52,956 bases of DNA from the NCBI GenBank assembly GCA_003260025.2, contig QFZU02000191.1, forward strand, positions 1 to 52,956, written 5' to 3'. The translations under genes were made by a program, and so were the position numbers. The notes beneath the pieces are model-generated. The model was not told the DNA's origin. It saw only the letters and a list, made by a program, of their open reading frames with translations, and did not search any database. This DNA comes from Microbispora triticiradicis. Its GTDB lineage: Bacteria > Actinomycetota > Actinomycetes > Streptosporangiales > Streptosporangiaceae. Shown here piece after piece: positions 1 through 7,991 of the stretch (the stretch's first letter is position 1; each line of letters begins with the position of its first letter).

Positions 1-24
1 CCCCGGCCGGAAGTACGGCCGGGG
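1..24. terminator. Hairpin at window edge, probable terminator of an upstream gene
   Basis: A perfect 9-bp inverted repeat (CCCCGGCCG and CGGCCGGGG) encloses a 6-nt loop GAAGTA. There is no T-run, which is common for actinomycete terminators. The gene it would serve lies outside the window. Confidence 0.5.
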
Positions 25-213
25 TCCGCGCCCGTCCCCGTGCGACCCTTCTTCCTGTGATCCGTCTCGCCGCGCACGCACGCCGCAGGGCCCCGCGTAC
101 GGGACTGAAATCGCGGTGAAACAGGCGAGACGCGGGTCTTGACCTGAGGCGAGGGAAAGGGCAATCTTCCGGATAAGCCCGTATTTACACACCGGAAACG
201 TCCGGTAGCCCTT
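25..213. other. Untranslated region upstream of the glycosidase operon
   Basis: I see no convincing gene here. A possible -35 element TTGACC lies at 139-144, but no good -10 follows at 16-18 bp, so the promoter is not placed. The region runs up to the first LacI-type palindrome. Confidence 0.4.
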
Positions 214-227
214 TCGAAGCGCTTCGA
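214..227. promoter_or_regulatory. LacI-type operator O1
   Basis: Perfect 14-bp palindrome TCGAAGCGCTTCGA with the central CG typical of LacI-family operators. An identical copy lies at 297-310, 83 bp centre to centre. The likely ligand is the LacI-family protein encoded at 3186-4187 in the same operon. Confidence 0.75.
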
Positions 228-296
228 CAGGCGGCGCTTCCCAACCGAACAGCGGATCCTCGCGACGCCCTCGTGGGCACCTCTTTCGGCAGGTCA

Positions 297-310
297 TCGA
301 AGCGCTTCGA
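297..310. promoter_or_regulatory. LacI-type operator O2
   Basis: Second exact copy of TCGAAGCGCTTCGA, ending 20 bp before the ATG of the GH3 gene. It would block transcript initiation or elongation there. Paired with the copy at 214-227 it could allow looping. Confidence 0.75.
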
Positions 311-330
311 CGCGAAGGGGAAGTCTCCAG

Positions 331-3189
331 ATGAACGAACCGGCTCAGGACCCGGCATTCAGGAACCCCGCGCTTCCTCCCGCCGACCGGGTGGCGGACC
401 TGCTCGCCAGGCTCACGCTAGACGAGAAGATCGGCCTGCTGCACCAGTACCAGGCGCCCGTCGAGCGTCTCGGCCTGCGGCCCTTCCGCACCGGCACGGA
501 GGCCCTGCACGGCCTGGCCTGGCATGGGCCGGCCACCGTGTTCCCCCAGGCCCTCGGGCTGGCCTGCACCTGGAACCCCGACCTGGTCCGCCAGGTGGGG
601 GAGGCGGCGGGCGACGAGGTCATGGCCTTCCACCACAAGGACCCGCAGAGCGTGGGCCGCAACGTCTGGGCGCCGGTCGTCAACCCGCTGCGCGACCCCC
701 GCTGGGGCCGCAACGAGGAGGGCTACTCGGAGGATCCCTGGCTCACCGGCGTGATGGGCACGGCGTACGCGCAGGGCCTGCGCGGGAGCCACGAGGTGCT
801 CAAGACGGCGCCGACGCTGAAGCACTTCCTGGGCTACAACAACGAGACCGACCGGTGCGTCACCTCCAGCGGCCTGCCGCCCCGGGTGTTGCACGAGTAC
901 GAACTGAAGGCGTTCCGCCCCGCGCTCGAAGCGGGGGCCGCGGTGGCGGTCATGCCGTCGTACAACCTCGTCAACGGCCGCCCGGCCCACCTGTCGCCGC
1001 TGATCGGCAGCCACCTGCGGGAGTGGGCGCCCGACGACATCCTGGTGGTCAGCGACGCCTACGCCCCGGGTAACCTCACCGCGCCGCAGGGCTACCACAA
1101 GGACCTCCCCGAGGCGTACGCGCACGCGATCAGGGCCGGGCTCGACAGCTTCACGCAGGACGACGCCGACGGAGCCGCGACCCTGGCCCACATCAGGACG
1201 GCACTCGACCGCGGCCTGCTGACCGAGGCCGACCTCGACGCCGCCGTACGGCACACCCTGTCGATCCGGGTGCGGCTGGGGGAGTTCGACCCCGCCACGC
1301 CGTACGACGAGATCACCCACGAGGTGGTCAACAGCCCCGAGCACCGGCGGCTCGCGCGGGAGGCGGCCCGCCAGTCGATCACGCTGCTCAAGAACGACGG
1401 GCTGCTGCCGCTGTCGGCGCCGCGCACCGTCGCGATCGTCGGCCCGCTGGCCGGCGCCCTGTTCGAGGACTGGTACAGCGGCACCCTGCCGTACCAGGTG
1501 ACGGCGCTGACGGGGCTCACGGAGCGGTGCGAGACGGTCTACCACGAGGGCGTGGACCGGGTGGCGCTGCGCGCCGAGGGCGGTTATGTCGGAGCGTCGC
1601 CGGACCCCGCCGGCGGGCCGCTGTACGTCGGGAGCGAGCGGTCCTGCTTCGACGTGTTCGACTGGGGCGGCGGCGCCTTCGCCTTCCGGGCGTGCGCAAA
1701 CGGACGGCACGTGCAGGCCGGCGAGGACGGCGTGCTCGTCAACGACCAGCCCGGCCCGAGCGGCTGGGAGGTGCGCCAGACGTTCCGCATCGAGGAGCGG
1801 CCGAGGGGCGTCGTGCTGCGCAACATCTCCTCCGGCCGGTACGTCACCGTGGCCGGCGGCGTCGTGCGCACGACCGACGACCCCGACGCCGCGTCCGTGC
1901 TGTCCGTCGAACTGGTCGAGAGCGGCCAGGCCCGCGCCGCGGAGGCGGCGGCCCGCGCCGACGTCGCGGTCGTGGTGCTCGGCGACCACCCCCTGGTGAA
2001 CGGCCGGGAGACCGAGGACCGGACGACGCTGGCGCTGCCCGAGCGGCAGGAGGCGCTGCTGAAGGCCGTCCACGCGGCCAACCCGGCCACCGTGCTGGTG
2101 ATCTCCAGCGGCTACCCGTTCGCGGTCACCTGGGCGCAGGAGCACGTGCCCGCGATCGTCTGGTCGTCGCACGGCGGTCAGGAGTACGGCCACGCGCTCG
2201 CCCACGTGCTGCTCGGCGACGAGGATCCGGGCGGCCGTCTCACCCAGACCTGGTACCGCTCGGCCGCCGAACTGCCCGACCTGCTCGACTACGACGTCAT
2301 CGCCTCCGACGCCACCTACCTCTACTACCGGGGCCGGCCGTTGTACCCCTTCGGGCACGGGCTGAGCTACACCCGCTTCGCCTACTCCCGCCTGGAGCTG
2401 TCCGCGGCGGAGGCCGCCCCGGGCGACACGGTGACGGTCCGGGTGACCGTGACCAACGAGGGCGGGCGCACCGGGGAGGAGGTCGTGCAGGTCTACACCC
2501 ACCAGCGGCGCTCCCGGGTGAAGCAGCCGCTGCGCCAGCTTCGCGGCTTCGCCAAGGTGCGGCTCGCGCCAGGTGAGAGCCGTACGGTCGAGGTGGAGGT
2601 GCCGGTCGCTGGCCTCGCCTTCTGGGACGTCACGCGCGGCCGGTTCGTGGTGGAGGACGCCGCGCACACGGTGCAGGTGGGCGCGTCGTCGGGGGACATC
2701 CGGCTGTGCGCGCCGTTGCGGGTGCGGGGCGAGCGGATCCCGCCGCGGGTTCTCACCGGCCGGCCACTGGACGCGGCCGGCCACGACGAGTACGACGGGG
2801 TGGTGCTGTGTGACGCGGCGCCGGACGCCGGGGACGCCGTCCGCTCCGCCTCGCCCGGGGCCTGGATCGCCTTCCGCGACTGCGACTTCGGCGGGGACCC
2901 TGGCGGCCGCCCGGGCGAGGGCCCGGTTCCCGGTGACGCGGGCCCGCGGACGTGCGCGCTCAGGGTGTCGAGCGACGAGGGCGGGGTGGTCACGCTGCGG
3001 ATCGACGACCCTCTGACCGGCGAGGTGGCCGGCGCGGTCACCGTCCCGCCCACGGCCACCAGGCACGACTTCGTCGAGGTGAACACCCCCCTGGCGGGAG
3101 CGGCCGGAGTGCGCGATCTTTATGTGGTGTACGAAAGCGAGGGGGTCACGGTGAGCACGCTGACTTTCCTCGGAGGGCTCCGCCCGTGA
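331..3189 (+). CDS. Glycoside hydrolase family 3 (beta-glucosidase/beta-xylosidase type)
   Basis: A 952-aa exo-acting beta-glycosidase, expected to release glucose or xylose from short oligosaccharides. The GH3 N-terminal barrel covers about residues 20-310 and carries KHFLGYNNE and the nucleophile motif VVSDAYAP (Asp242). The GH3 C-terminal domain follows from about 350 to 675 but is interrupted at about 425-535 by a beta-trefoil/fascin-like insert (CFDVFDW, GRHVQA, LRNISSGRYVTV). A fibronectin-III-like domain (about 690-765) and a CBM6-like C-terminus (about 800-950) complete it. No signal peptide is visible, so the enzyme is probably cytoplasmic and acts on imported oligosaccharides. Its stop overlaps the LacI-family start (GTGA). 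The exact sugar cannot be told from sequence. Confidence 0.93.
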   Translation: MNEPAQDPAFRNPALPPADRVADLLARLTLDEKIGLLHQYQAPVERLGLRPFRTGTEALHGLAWHGPATVFPQALGLACTWNPDLVRQVGEAAGDEVMAFHHKDPQSVGRNVWAPVVNPLRDPRWGRNEEGYSEDPWLTGVMGTAYAQGLRGSHEVLKTAPTLKHFLGYNNETDRCVTSSGLPPRVLHEYELKAFRPALEAGAAVAVMPSYNLVNGRPAHLSPLIGSHLREWAPDDILVVSDAYAPGNLTAPQGYHKDLPEAYAHAIRAGLDSFTQDDADGAATLAHIRTALDRGLLTEADLDAAVRHTLSIRVRLGEFDPATPYDEITHEVVNSPEHRRLAREAARQSITLLKNDGLLPLSAPRTVAIVGPLAGALFEDWYSGTLPYQVTALTGLTERCETVYHEGVDRVALRAEGGYVGASPDPAGGPLYVGSERSCFDVFDWGGGAFAFRACANGRHVQAGEDGVLVNDQPGPSGWEVRQTFRIEERPRGVVLRNISSGRYVTVAGGVVRTTDDPDAASVLSVELVESGQARAAEAAARADVAVVVLGDHPLVNGRETEDRTTLALPERQEALLKAVHAANPATVLVISSGYPFAVTWAQEHVPAIVWSSHGGQEYGHALAHVLLGDEDPGGRLTQTWYRSAAELPDLLDYDVIASDATYLYYRGRPLYPFGHGLSYTRFAYSRLELSAAEAAPGDTVTVRVTVTNEGGRTGEEVVQVYTHQRRSRVKQPLRQLRGFAKVRLAPGESRTVEVEVPVAGLAFWDVTRGRFVVEDAAHTVQVGASSGDIRLCAPLRVRGERIPPRVLTGRPLDAAGHDEYDGVVLCDAAPDAGDAVRSASPGAWIAFRDCDFGGDPGGRPGEGPVPGDAGPRTCALRVSSDEGGVVTLRIDDPLTGEVAGAVTVPPTATRHDFVEVNTPLAGAAGVRDLYVVYESEGVTVSTLTFLGGLRP

Positions 3190-4187
3190 GGACCGTGACG
3201 ATCGCCGACGTCGCCAAGCACGCGGGAGTCGCCGTCAGCACGGTCTCGTACGTGCTGAGCGGCAAGCGGGCGATCTCGGCGACGACCCGGCAGCGGGTAT
3301 TGGACAGCGTCCGGGTGCTCGGCTACCACCCCAACGCGGGCGCCCGCGCCCTCGCAAGCAAGCGCGCGAAGGTCATCGCGCTGGTGCTGCCGCTGCGGGC
3401 CGGCATGAACCTGCCGGTCCTCATGCAGTTCGCGACCTCGGTCGTCACCACGGCCCGCCAGTACGACCACGACGTGCTGCTGATGACGGCCGACGAGGGG
3501 CCGGACGGGCTGCACCGGGTGGCGGCGAGCGCGCTGGTGGACGGGCTGCTGCTGATGGACGTGGAGATCCACGACCCCCGCGTGCCGCTGCTGCGCCGGC
3601 TCGCCGAGCCGGCCGTGCTGATCGGTTTCCCGGCCGACCCGGAAGGGCTGACCTGCGTCGACCTCGACTTCGCCCGGGCCGGCGCGCTGTGCGCCGACCA
3701 CCTGGCCGATCTCGGGCACCGGGAGATCGCCCTGCTCGGCGCGCCGTCCGTGGTCTACGAGCGCGGCACCGGCTTCGCCGAGCGGACGATGGCCGGGTTC
3801 GCCGAGGCGGCGGCGCGGCACGGACTGAAGGCCGGGGCCTGGCCGTGCGAGGAGTCGTTCGACGAGGTACACGCCGCGGTGAAGCGGCTGCTCGACGAAC
3901 GGCCGGAGCTTTCCGGGCTCGTCGTGCACAATGAGGCGGCCGCCGGCCATGTGCTGGGGGCTCTGCGGATCCTCGGCAGGCGGGTGCCCGAGGACGTCTC
4001 GGTGGTGGCGATCTGCCCGGACGACATCGCCGAGCGGGCCAGCCCCGCGCTGACCTCCGTGCTCGTTCCCGCCGAGGACGTCGGACGTCAGGCGGTCCGG
4101 CTGCTCATGGCCAAGCTGGAGGGCCAGGCCGTCCCGGAGTCGACGCTCCTCGAACCACGGTTGACGATTCGCGAAAGTTCACGATGA
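3186..4187 (+). CDS. LacI-family transcriptional regulator
   Basis: A 333-aa sugar-responsive repressor. The N-terminal helix-turn-helix is clear (TIADVAKHAGVAVSTVSYVLSG, then the hinge helix NAGARALASKR). A periplasmic-binding-like effector domain follows (about 60-330, with VVAICPDDIAERASPALTSV). I chose the GTG at 3186 because it gives the canonical LacI N-terminus and a 4-nt GTGA overlap with the GH3 gene; the frame stays open upstream to 2952, but those residues are not LacI-like. It lies between two glycosidases, so it most likely autoregulates the operon through the palindromes at 214-227 and 297-310, with a mono- or disaccharide product as inducer. Confidence 0.93.
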   Translation: MRTVTIADVAKHAGVAVSTVSYVLSGKRAISATTRQRVLDSVRVLGYHPNAGARALASKRAKVIALVLPLRAGMNLPVLMQFATSVVTTARQYDHDVLLMTADEGPDGLHRVAASALVDGLLLMDVEIHDPRVPLLRRLAEPAVLIGFPADPEGLTCVDLDFARAGALCADHLADLGHREIALLGAPSVVYERGTGFAERTMAGFAEAAARHGLKAGAWPCEESFDEVHAAVKRLLDERPELSGLVVHNEAAAGHVLGALRILGRRVPEDVSVVAICPDDIAERASPALTSVLVPAEDVGRQAVRLLMAKLEGQAVPESTLLEPRLTIRESSR

Positions 4188-5467
4188 TCACATTCCCCGA
4201 CGGCTTCCTCTGGGGGGCCGCGACCGCGTCGTACCAGATCGAAGGAGCGGTCCACGCCGACGGCCGGGTCCCCTCCATCTGGGACACCTTCTCCCACACG
4301 CCCGGCATGGTCAGCGACGGCCACACCGGCGACGTGGCCTGCGACCACTACAACCGCTACCTCGAAGACGTCGAGATCATGGCCTGGCTGGGGCTCAAGG
4401 CGTACCGGTTCTCGGTGGCCTGGCCGCGCCTGGCCGACCTTGGCTTCTACGACCGGCTCGTGGACGCCCTGCTCGCCAGGGGCATCACGCCGGTGGCCAC
4501 CCTCTATCACTGGGACCTGCCGCAGTCGTTGCAGGACATGGGCGGCTGGACCAACCGGGAGACCGCCTTCCGGTTCGCCGACTACGCCGCGGCCGTCCAC
4601 GCGCGTCTCGGCGACCGCGTCGCCACCTGGACGACGCTCAACGAGCCCTGGGTGTCGGCCTTCGTCGGGCACGGCTCGGGGCGGCACGCGCCCGGCGTGA
4701 CCGACCCGGCCGCCGCGTTCACCGCGGCCCACAACCTGATGCTCGCGCACGGCCTGGGCACCCAGGCCCTGCGGGCGGGGGGCGCCGAGTCGGTCTCGCT
4801 GACGCTGAACCTCACCCCGATCCTCGGCGACCCCGAGCCCGCCCGCCTGATCGACGGCCTGGCGAACCGGCTGTTCCTCGATCCGGTGCTGCGCGGCGAG
4901 TACCCCGCCGACGTCCTCGCTCATCTGGAACGATTCACCAAGGTGAACCTGGACGACCTGCCGACGATCGCGCAGCCGATCGACGTGCTGGGCGTCAACT
5001 ACTACACCGTTAACCGGGTCGTCGCCGACGCCTCGGCGGAGGGGCACCCCGAGTATCCGGGCAGCGAGGGCATCGCCTGGGAGGACCCGCACGGGCCGGT
5101 CACCGAGATGGACTGGGAGATCAACCCGTCCGGCCTGGAAGACCTGCTCGTACGGCTGTGCCGGGAGTATCCCGGCACCCCGCTGATGATCACCGAGAAC
5201 GGGGCCGCGTTCCCCGACGGGGTGTCCGACCCCGGGCGGATCGCCTATCTCGACACCCATTTCCGGGCCGCGCGGTCGGCCCTGGACCGAGGCGCCGACC
5301 TGCGCGGATACTTCGTGTGGTCGCTGCTGGACAACTTCGAGTGGGCCCGCGGCTACCACAAGAGGTTCGGCATCGTCCGCGTCGACTACGACACGCTGGA
5401 GCGCACCCCCCGCGACAGTGCCCGCTGGTACCGCGACGTCATCGCCCGCGGCGGCCTCCCGGACTGA
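4184..5467 (+). CDS. Glycoside hydrolase family 1 beta-glucosidase
   Basis: A 427-aa retaining beta-glycosidase with the GH1 start (FPDGFLWGAATASYQIEGA), acid/base glutamate in TLNEPW (Glu154) and nucleophile glutamate in ITENGAA (Glu338). No signal peptide, so it is cytoplasmic. ATGA overlap with the LacI-family gene implies translational coupling. At about residues 80-90 the sequence runs FSVAWPRLADLGFYDRLVDAL. The family normally has a loop of about 14 residues between WPR and the GxxFYxxLVD helix, so this copy looks internally shortened, which partly explains its length below the usual 440-480. It would complement the GH3 enzyme in cleaving beta-glucosides. Confidence 0.93.
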   Translation: MITFPDGFLWGAATASYQIEGAVHADGRVPSIWDTFSHTPGMVSDGHTGDVACDHYNRYLEDVEIMAWLGLKAYRFSVAWPRLADLGFYDRLVDALLARGITPVATLYHWDLPQSLQDMGGWTNRETAFRFADYAAAVHARLGDRVATWTTLNEPWVSAFVGHGSGRHAPGVTDPAAAFTAAHNLMLAHGLGTQALRAGGAESVSLTLNLTPILGDPEPARLIDGLANRLFLDPVLRGEYPADVLAHLERFTKVNLDDLPTIAQPIDVLGVNYYTVNRVVADASAEGHPEYPGSEGIAWEDPHGPVTEMDWEINPSGLEDLLVRLCREYPGTPLMITENGAAFPDGVSDPGRIAYLDTHFRAARSALDRGADLRGYFVWSLLDNFEWARGYHKRFGIVRVDYDTLERTPRDSARWYRDVIARGGLPD

Positions 5468-5481
5468 CGGGGCCCTCCTCC

Positions 5482-6108
5482 CTACGCCGCCGCCAGGGAC
5501 CGGACCCGGGCGCCGGCCGCCGCGTGCGCGGCGGCGAGCGACTCGGCGGCCAGGCCGCGCAGGTCCGCCATGGCCGGCGTGGTGTCGGCGAGCGTGAGCT
5601 CGGCCGCGATCACGTGCAGATCGAGGCCGAGCACCTCGCCGAGTATCCGGCGCAGGTACGGCTCGGCGTAGTCCCAGCCCTCTCGCGGTGTGCCGGGGCG
5701 GTACCCGCCGCCCTTGCTGAGCACGAGCGTGGCGGGGCGTCCGGCGACCGGGGTCTCCGCGACGCCGACGGTGCGCCCGACGATCAGGACGTGGTCGAGC
5801 CACGCCTTGAAAGTCGACGGGACGCCGTAGTTGTACATGGGCACGGCGAACAGATAGGCGTCGGCCGCCAGCAGCTCGTCCACGAGGGCGTCCTGCAGCG
5901 CGGCGGCCGCGCGCTCCTCCGCGGTGTGCTGGTCCGCCGGGCTCCATCGCGAGGTGATGGCGGAGCCGGTCAGGTGCGGCAGCGGCTCGGCGCCCAGGTC
6001 GCGGTGGCTGACCGTTCCCGTCCAGCCGTCCCGGAACGTCGCGGCGATCTCACGCGAGACCGACCCCTTGGCGCGTGCGGACGCGTCGATGTGCAGCAGA
6101 TGAGACAT
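5482..6108 (-). CDS. azoR: FMN-dependent NADH:quinone oxidoreductase / azoreductase
   Basis: A 208-aa flavodoxin-fold enzyme of the AzoR family, which uses FMN and NAD(P)H to reduce quinones and azo compounds by two electrons. Visible features are the N-terminal strand-loop (LLHIDASARAKGSVS), the FMN-binding segment FAVPMYNYGVPSTFKAWLDHV at about 95-115, and the conserved GGGYRPGTPREGWDYAEPYLR region. A good RBS (GGAAGG) precedes the ATG at 6108. It is transcribed away from a MarR-family gene across a 77-bp gap containing inverted repeats. This is the usual arrangement for MarR-controlled, electrophile-inducible oxidoreductases. It ends 14 bp from the convergent GH1 gene. Confidence 0.9.
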   Translation of the reverse strand: MSHLLHIDASARAKGSVSREIAATFRDGWTGTVSHRDLGAEPLPHLTGSAITSRWSPADQHTAEERAAAALQDALVDELLAADAYLFAVPMYNYGVPSTFKAWLDHVLIVGRTVGVAETPVAGRPATLVLSKGGGYRPGTPREGWDYAEPYLRRILGEVLGLDLHVIAAELTLADTTPAMADLRGLAAESLAAAHAAAGARVRSLAAA

Positions 6109-6131
6109 AGCAATCGCCTTCCGTTCAGATC

Positions 6132-6152
6132 GTCTGTAAGTCAGACTGTCTG
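6132..6152. promoter_or_regulatory. Probable MarR operator in the azoR/marR divergent region
   Basis: Two overlapping inverted repeats share the arm CAGAC: GTCTG-TAAGT-CAGAC (6132-6146) and CAGAC-T-GTCTG (6142-6152). A minus-strand TTGACA (6172-6167) that could be the azoR -35 lies just beside them, so a bound MarR protein would cover the azoR promoter. Confidence 0.5.
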
Positions 6153-6185
6153 CATGGAAGAGTATCTGTCAAGTCGCCGGATATC

Positions 6186-6722
6186 ATGGGAGGCGTGAGT
6201 GAACTGGCATGTGAGCTGCCCGCGGGCCTGGAGATCGACTTCGGATGGCTGCTGGGACAGGCGCTGCATGCCCACATCACCGTGACCAAGCGCGCCGCCG
6301 AGGCGCTGCCGTCCGGGCACCGCGGCTACCAGGTGCTGTCGGCGGCGGTGCACGAGAGCGCGCGCAACCAGATCGAGATGGCCCGCCAGCTGGGGCTGGA
6401 CCGGACCGTGATGGTCTACCTGGTCGACGACCTGGTGAAGGCCGGGCTCGTCGAGCGGCGTCCCGATCCGTGTGACCGGCGCAACCGCCTCATCGTGGCG
6501 ACCGATCTCGGCCGTGCGCGCCTGGCGGACGTCTCCGAGGCGATGGAACGCGCCGAGGCGCACCTGCTGGCCCCGCTGGAGGAGCCGGAGCGGGAGACGC
6601 TCAGGCAGTTGCTGCGACGCGTGGTGGCGGGGCACATCGCGCACGGCGGCGAACTGCCCAGCCTGTGCGAGGTCGCGGGGAACCTGCAGGACGCGCTCCA
6701 GCCGGAGCGCCGCGACCGGTAG
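6186..6722 (+). CDS. MarR-family transcriptional regulator
   Basis: A 178-aa winged-helix regulator. The core is recognisable: HRGYQVLSAAVHES, NQIEMARQLGLDRTVMVYLVDDLVKAGLVERRPDPCDRRNRLIVAT, then the dimerisation helix with ERETLRQLLRRVVAGH. The HTH plus wing occupy about residues 45-110. Start choice is uncertain: ATG at 6186 has no Shine-Dalgarno, and an in-frame GTG at 6195 is also possible. Divergent from azoR, so it probably represses azoR and itself, released by a phenolic or quinone-like ligand. The stop is followed at once by a very strong hairpin. Confidence 0.9.
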   Translation: MGGVSELACELPAGLEIDFGWLLGQALHAHITVTKRAAEALPSGHRGYQVLSAAVHESARNQIEMARQLGLDRTVMVYLVDDLVKAGLVERRPDPCDRRNRLIVATDLGRARLADVSEAMERAEAHLLAPLEEPERETLRQLLRRVVAGHIAHGGELPSLCEVAGNLQDALQPERRDR

Positions 6723-6726
6723 CCGA

Positions 6727-6746
6727 CCGGCCGGGGCCCCGGCCGG
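6727..6746. terminator. Bidirectional terminator hairpin
   Basis: Perfect 20-bp palindrome CCGGCCGGGGCCCCGGCCGG between the convergent MarR and dioxygenase genes. It can fold with an 8-bp all-GC stem and a 4-nt loop in either transcript. Confidence 0.65.
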
Positions 6747-6764
6747 CCCGGGCCGTGCCGCGGG

Positions 6765-7799
6765 TCACACGGTTTCGCGCCCGGCTGACGGGCGCGGCAG
6801 CACCCGGCCGCCGAGGTGGGGGAAGACCTTCGCGACCTTGGCGGTCAGATAGTCGCCGTACGTCCCGGTGAAGGCGCGCAGGTCCAGGCCGTCCCAGCGG
6901 GGACGGCCACCGTCCCGGGCGGGCCGGGAGGGAAGCGGCGGCACCTCGCTGTCCCAGCCCGGGTCGAAGAAGAAGGGGAAGGACAGCCTGCCCCGCCCCG
7001 TGTGGTTGCGCACCCGGTGCGGAGTGGACCGGTAGAGGCCGCCGGTCAGCCGGTCGAGCATGTCGCCGATGTTGCAGACCAGCGTCCCGGGGATCGGCGG
7101 CGCCTCGATCCAGCCGCGGGCCGTGTGCACCTGCAGGCCGGGATTGTCGTCCTGCAGCAGCAGCGTCAGCAGGCCGTAGTCGGTGTGCTCGCCGACCCCC
7201 CATTCGTCCGGCCCCCACTCGCCCCGTCCGGACTCGGCCGGCGGCGGGTAGTGGAAGATCCGGAACAGGACCGTGGGCGTCGCGGTGTAGCCGGAGGCGA
7301 AGTAGTCCTCCTCCAGCCCCAGGCTCAGCGCCACGCCCCGCATGACGGCCTGTCCCACGCCGGTGAGCGCGTCGATGTACGCCCGTACGGCGGCGCGCAG
7401 TTCCGGCACCTCCTCGGGATAGAGATTGGGCCCGTGCAGCGGCCGGGGATCCTCATGGCCGAGATCGGCGCCGAAGTAGAGGCCCTCCTTGAGATCGGGG
7501 CGGCCTGAGGTGAGTTCGCCCCCCACCGGGAAGTATCCGCGCCAGGCCCGTCCGCCCCGGTCCATCGAGACCCGCATCTTGTGCTCGGGCGGCAGCAGGA
7601 AGAAACGCGCGGCCGCCTCCCGGAGCAGCGCGATCAGGTCGTCCGGCACCCCGTGACCGCTGACGTAGAAGAAGCCGCTGTCGAGACAGGCCGCCTCGAT
7701 CCGGCGCGCGACGGCGGCGCGCTCCCGGCCGCCGTCAGAGGTGGAAGGGCCGGTGAAAGGGCTCACGTCGATGACCGGCAACGGTCCCGCACTGTTCAT
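6765..7799 (-). CDS. 2-oxoglutarate/Fe(II)-dependent dioxygenase, isopenicillin N synthase-like
   Basis: A 344-aa non-heme iron oxygenase of the plant/fungal-type 2OG-Fe(II) superfamily. The DIOX_N domain is at the N-terminus ([25 protein letters not shown]). The jelly-roll carries the metal triad His205-x-Asp207 (EHTDYGLL) and His261 (STPHRVRN), and the 2OG/carboxylate motif RLS (Arg271, Ser273). Start at 7799 is preferred because GGGGG precedes it; an in-frame ATG at 7817 adds six residues. The substrate cannot be told, and no biosynthetic genes surround it, so I do not call it an antibiotic enzyme. Convergent with the MarR gene, divergent from the sensor kinase. Confidence 0.9.
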   Translation of the reverse strand: MNSAGPLPVIDVSPFTGPSTSDGGRERAAVARRIEAACLDSGFFYVSGHGVPDDLIALLREAAARFFLLPPEHKMRVSMDRGGRAWRGYFPVGGELTSGRPDLKEGLYFGADLGHEDPRPLHGPNLYPEEVPELRAAVRAYIDALTGVGQAVMRGVALSLGLEEDYFASGYTATPTVLFRIFHYPPPAESGRGEWGPDEWGVGEHTDYGLLTLLLQDDNPGLQVHTARGWIEAPPIPGTLVCNIGDMLDRLTGGLYRSTPHRVRNHTGRGRLSFPFFFDPGWDSEVPPLPSRPARDGGRPRWDGLDLRAFTGTYGDYLTAKVAKVFPHLGGRVLPRPSAGRETV

Positions 7800-7991
7800 A
7801 CCCCCAGGTTCCACCATTCGGCCCGCCGCCCGGAAGGCGGCTTTACGCGCTTGCCGTTCGCGTTGCGCAGGGAAGGATTTACGGCAATTAGGGGTGAATC
7901 TTCAAGTTTGTACTATTGCATCCTAATTAAGGTGTTTGGCGTAGATTTCGGGATGCGGCCATGGAAGGCCGTTCCCGGAGTAGGCGGTCGC

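Noticed and set aside
418-3066. Long minus-strand ORF opposite the GH3 gene, and similar long antisense ORFs (4088-5947, 12499-14949, 34784-36871, 50308-52599 on minus; 9886-11991, 26282-29524, 43221-45374 on plus)
   Set aside because: They run opposite well-identified genes, are full of Arg/Gly/Pro/His/Val repeats, and reflect the scarcity of stops in high-GC antisense frames. None resembles a protein family.
6765-7799. Beta-lactam-type biosynthesis suggested by an isopenicillin N synthase-like protein
   Set aside because: The 2OG-Fe(II) superfamily is broad. No ACV synthetase, acyltransferase or other pathway gene is nearby.
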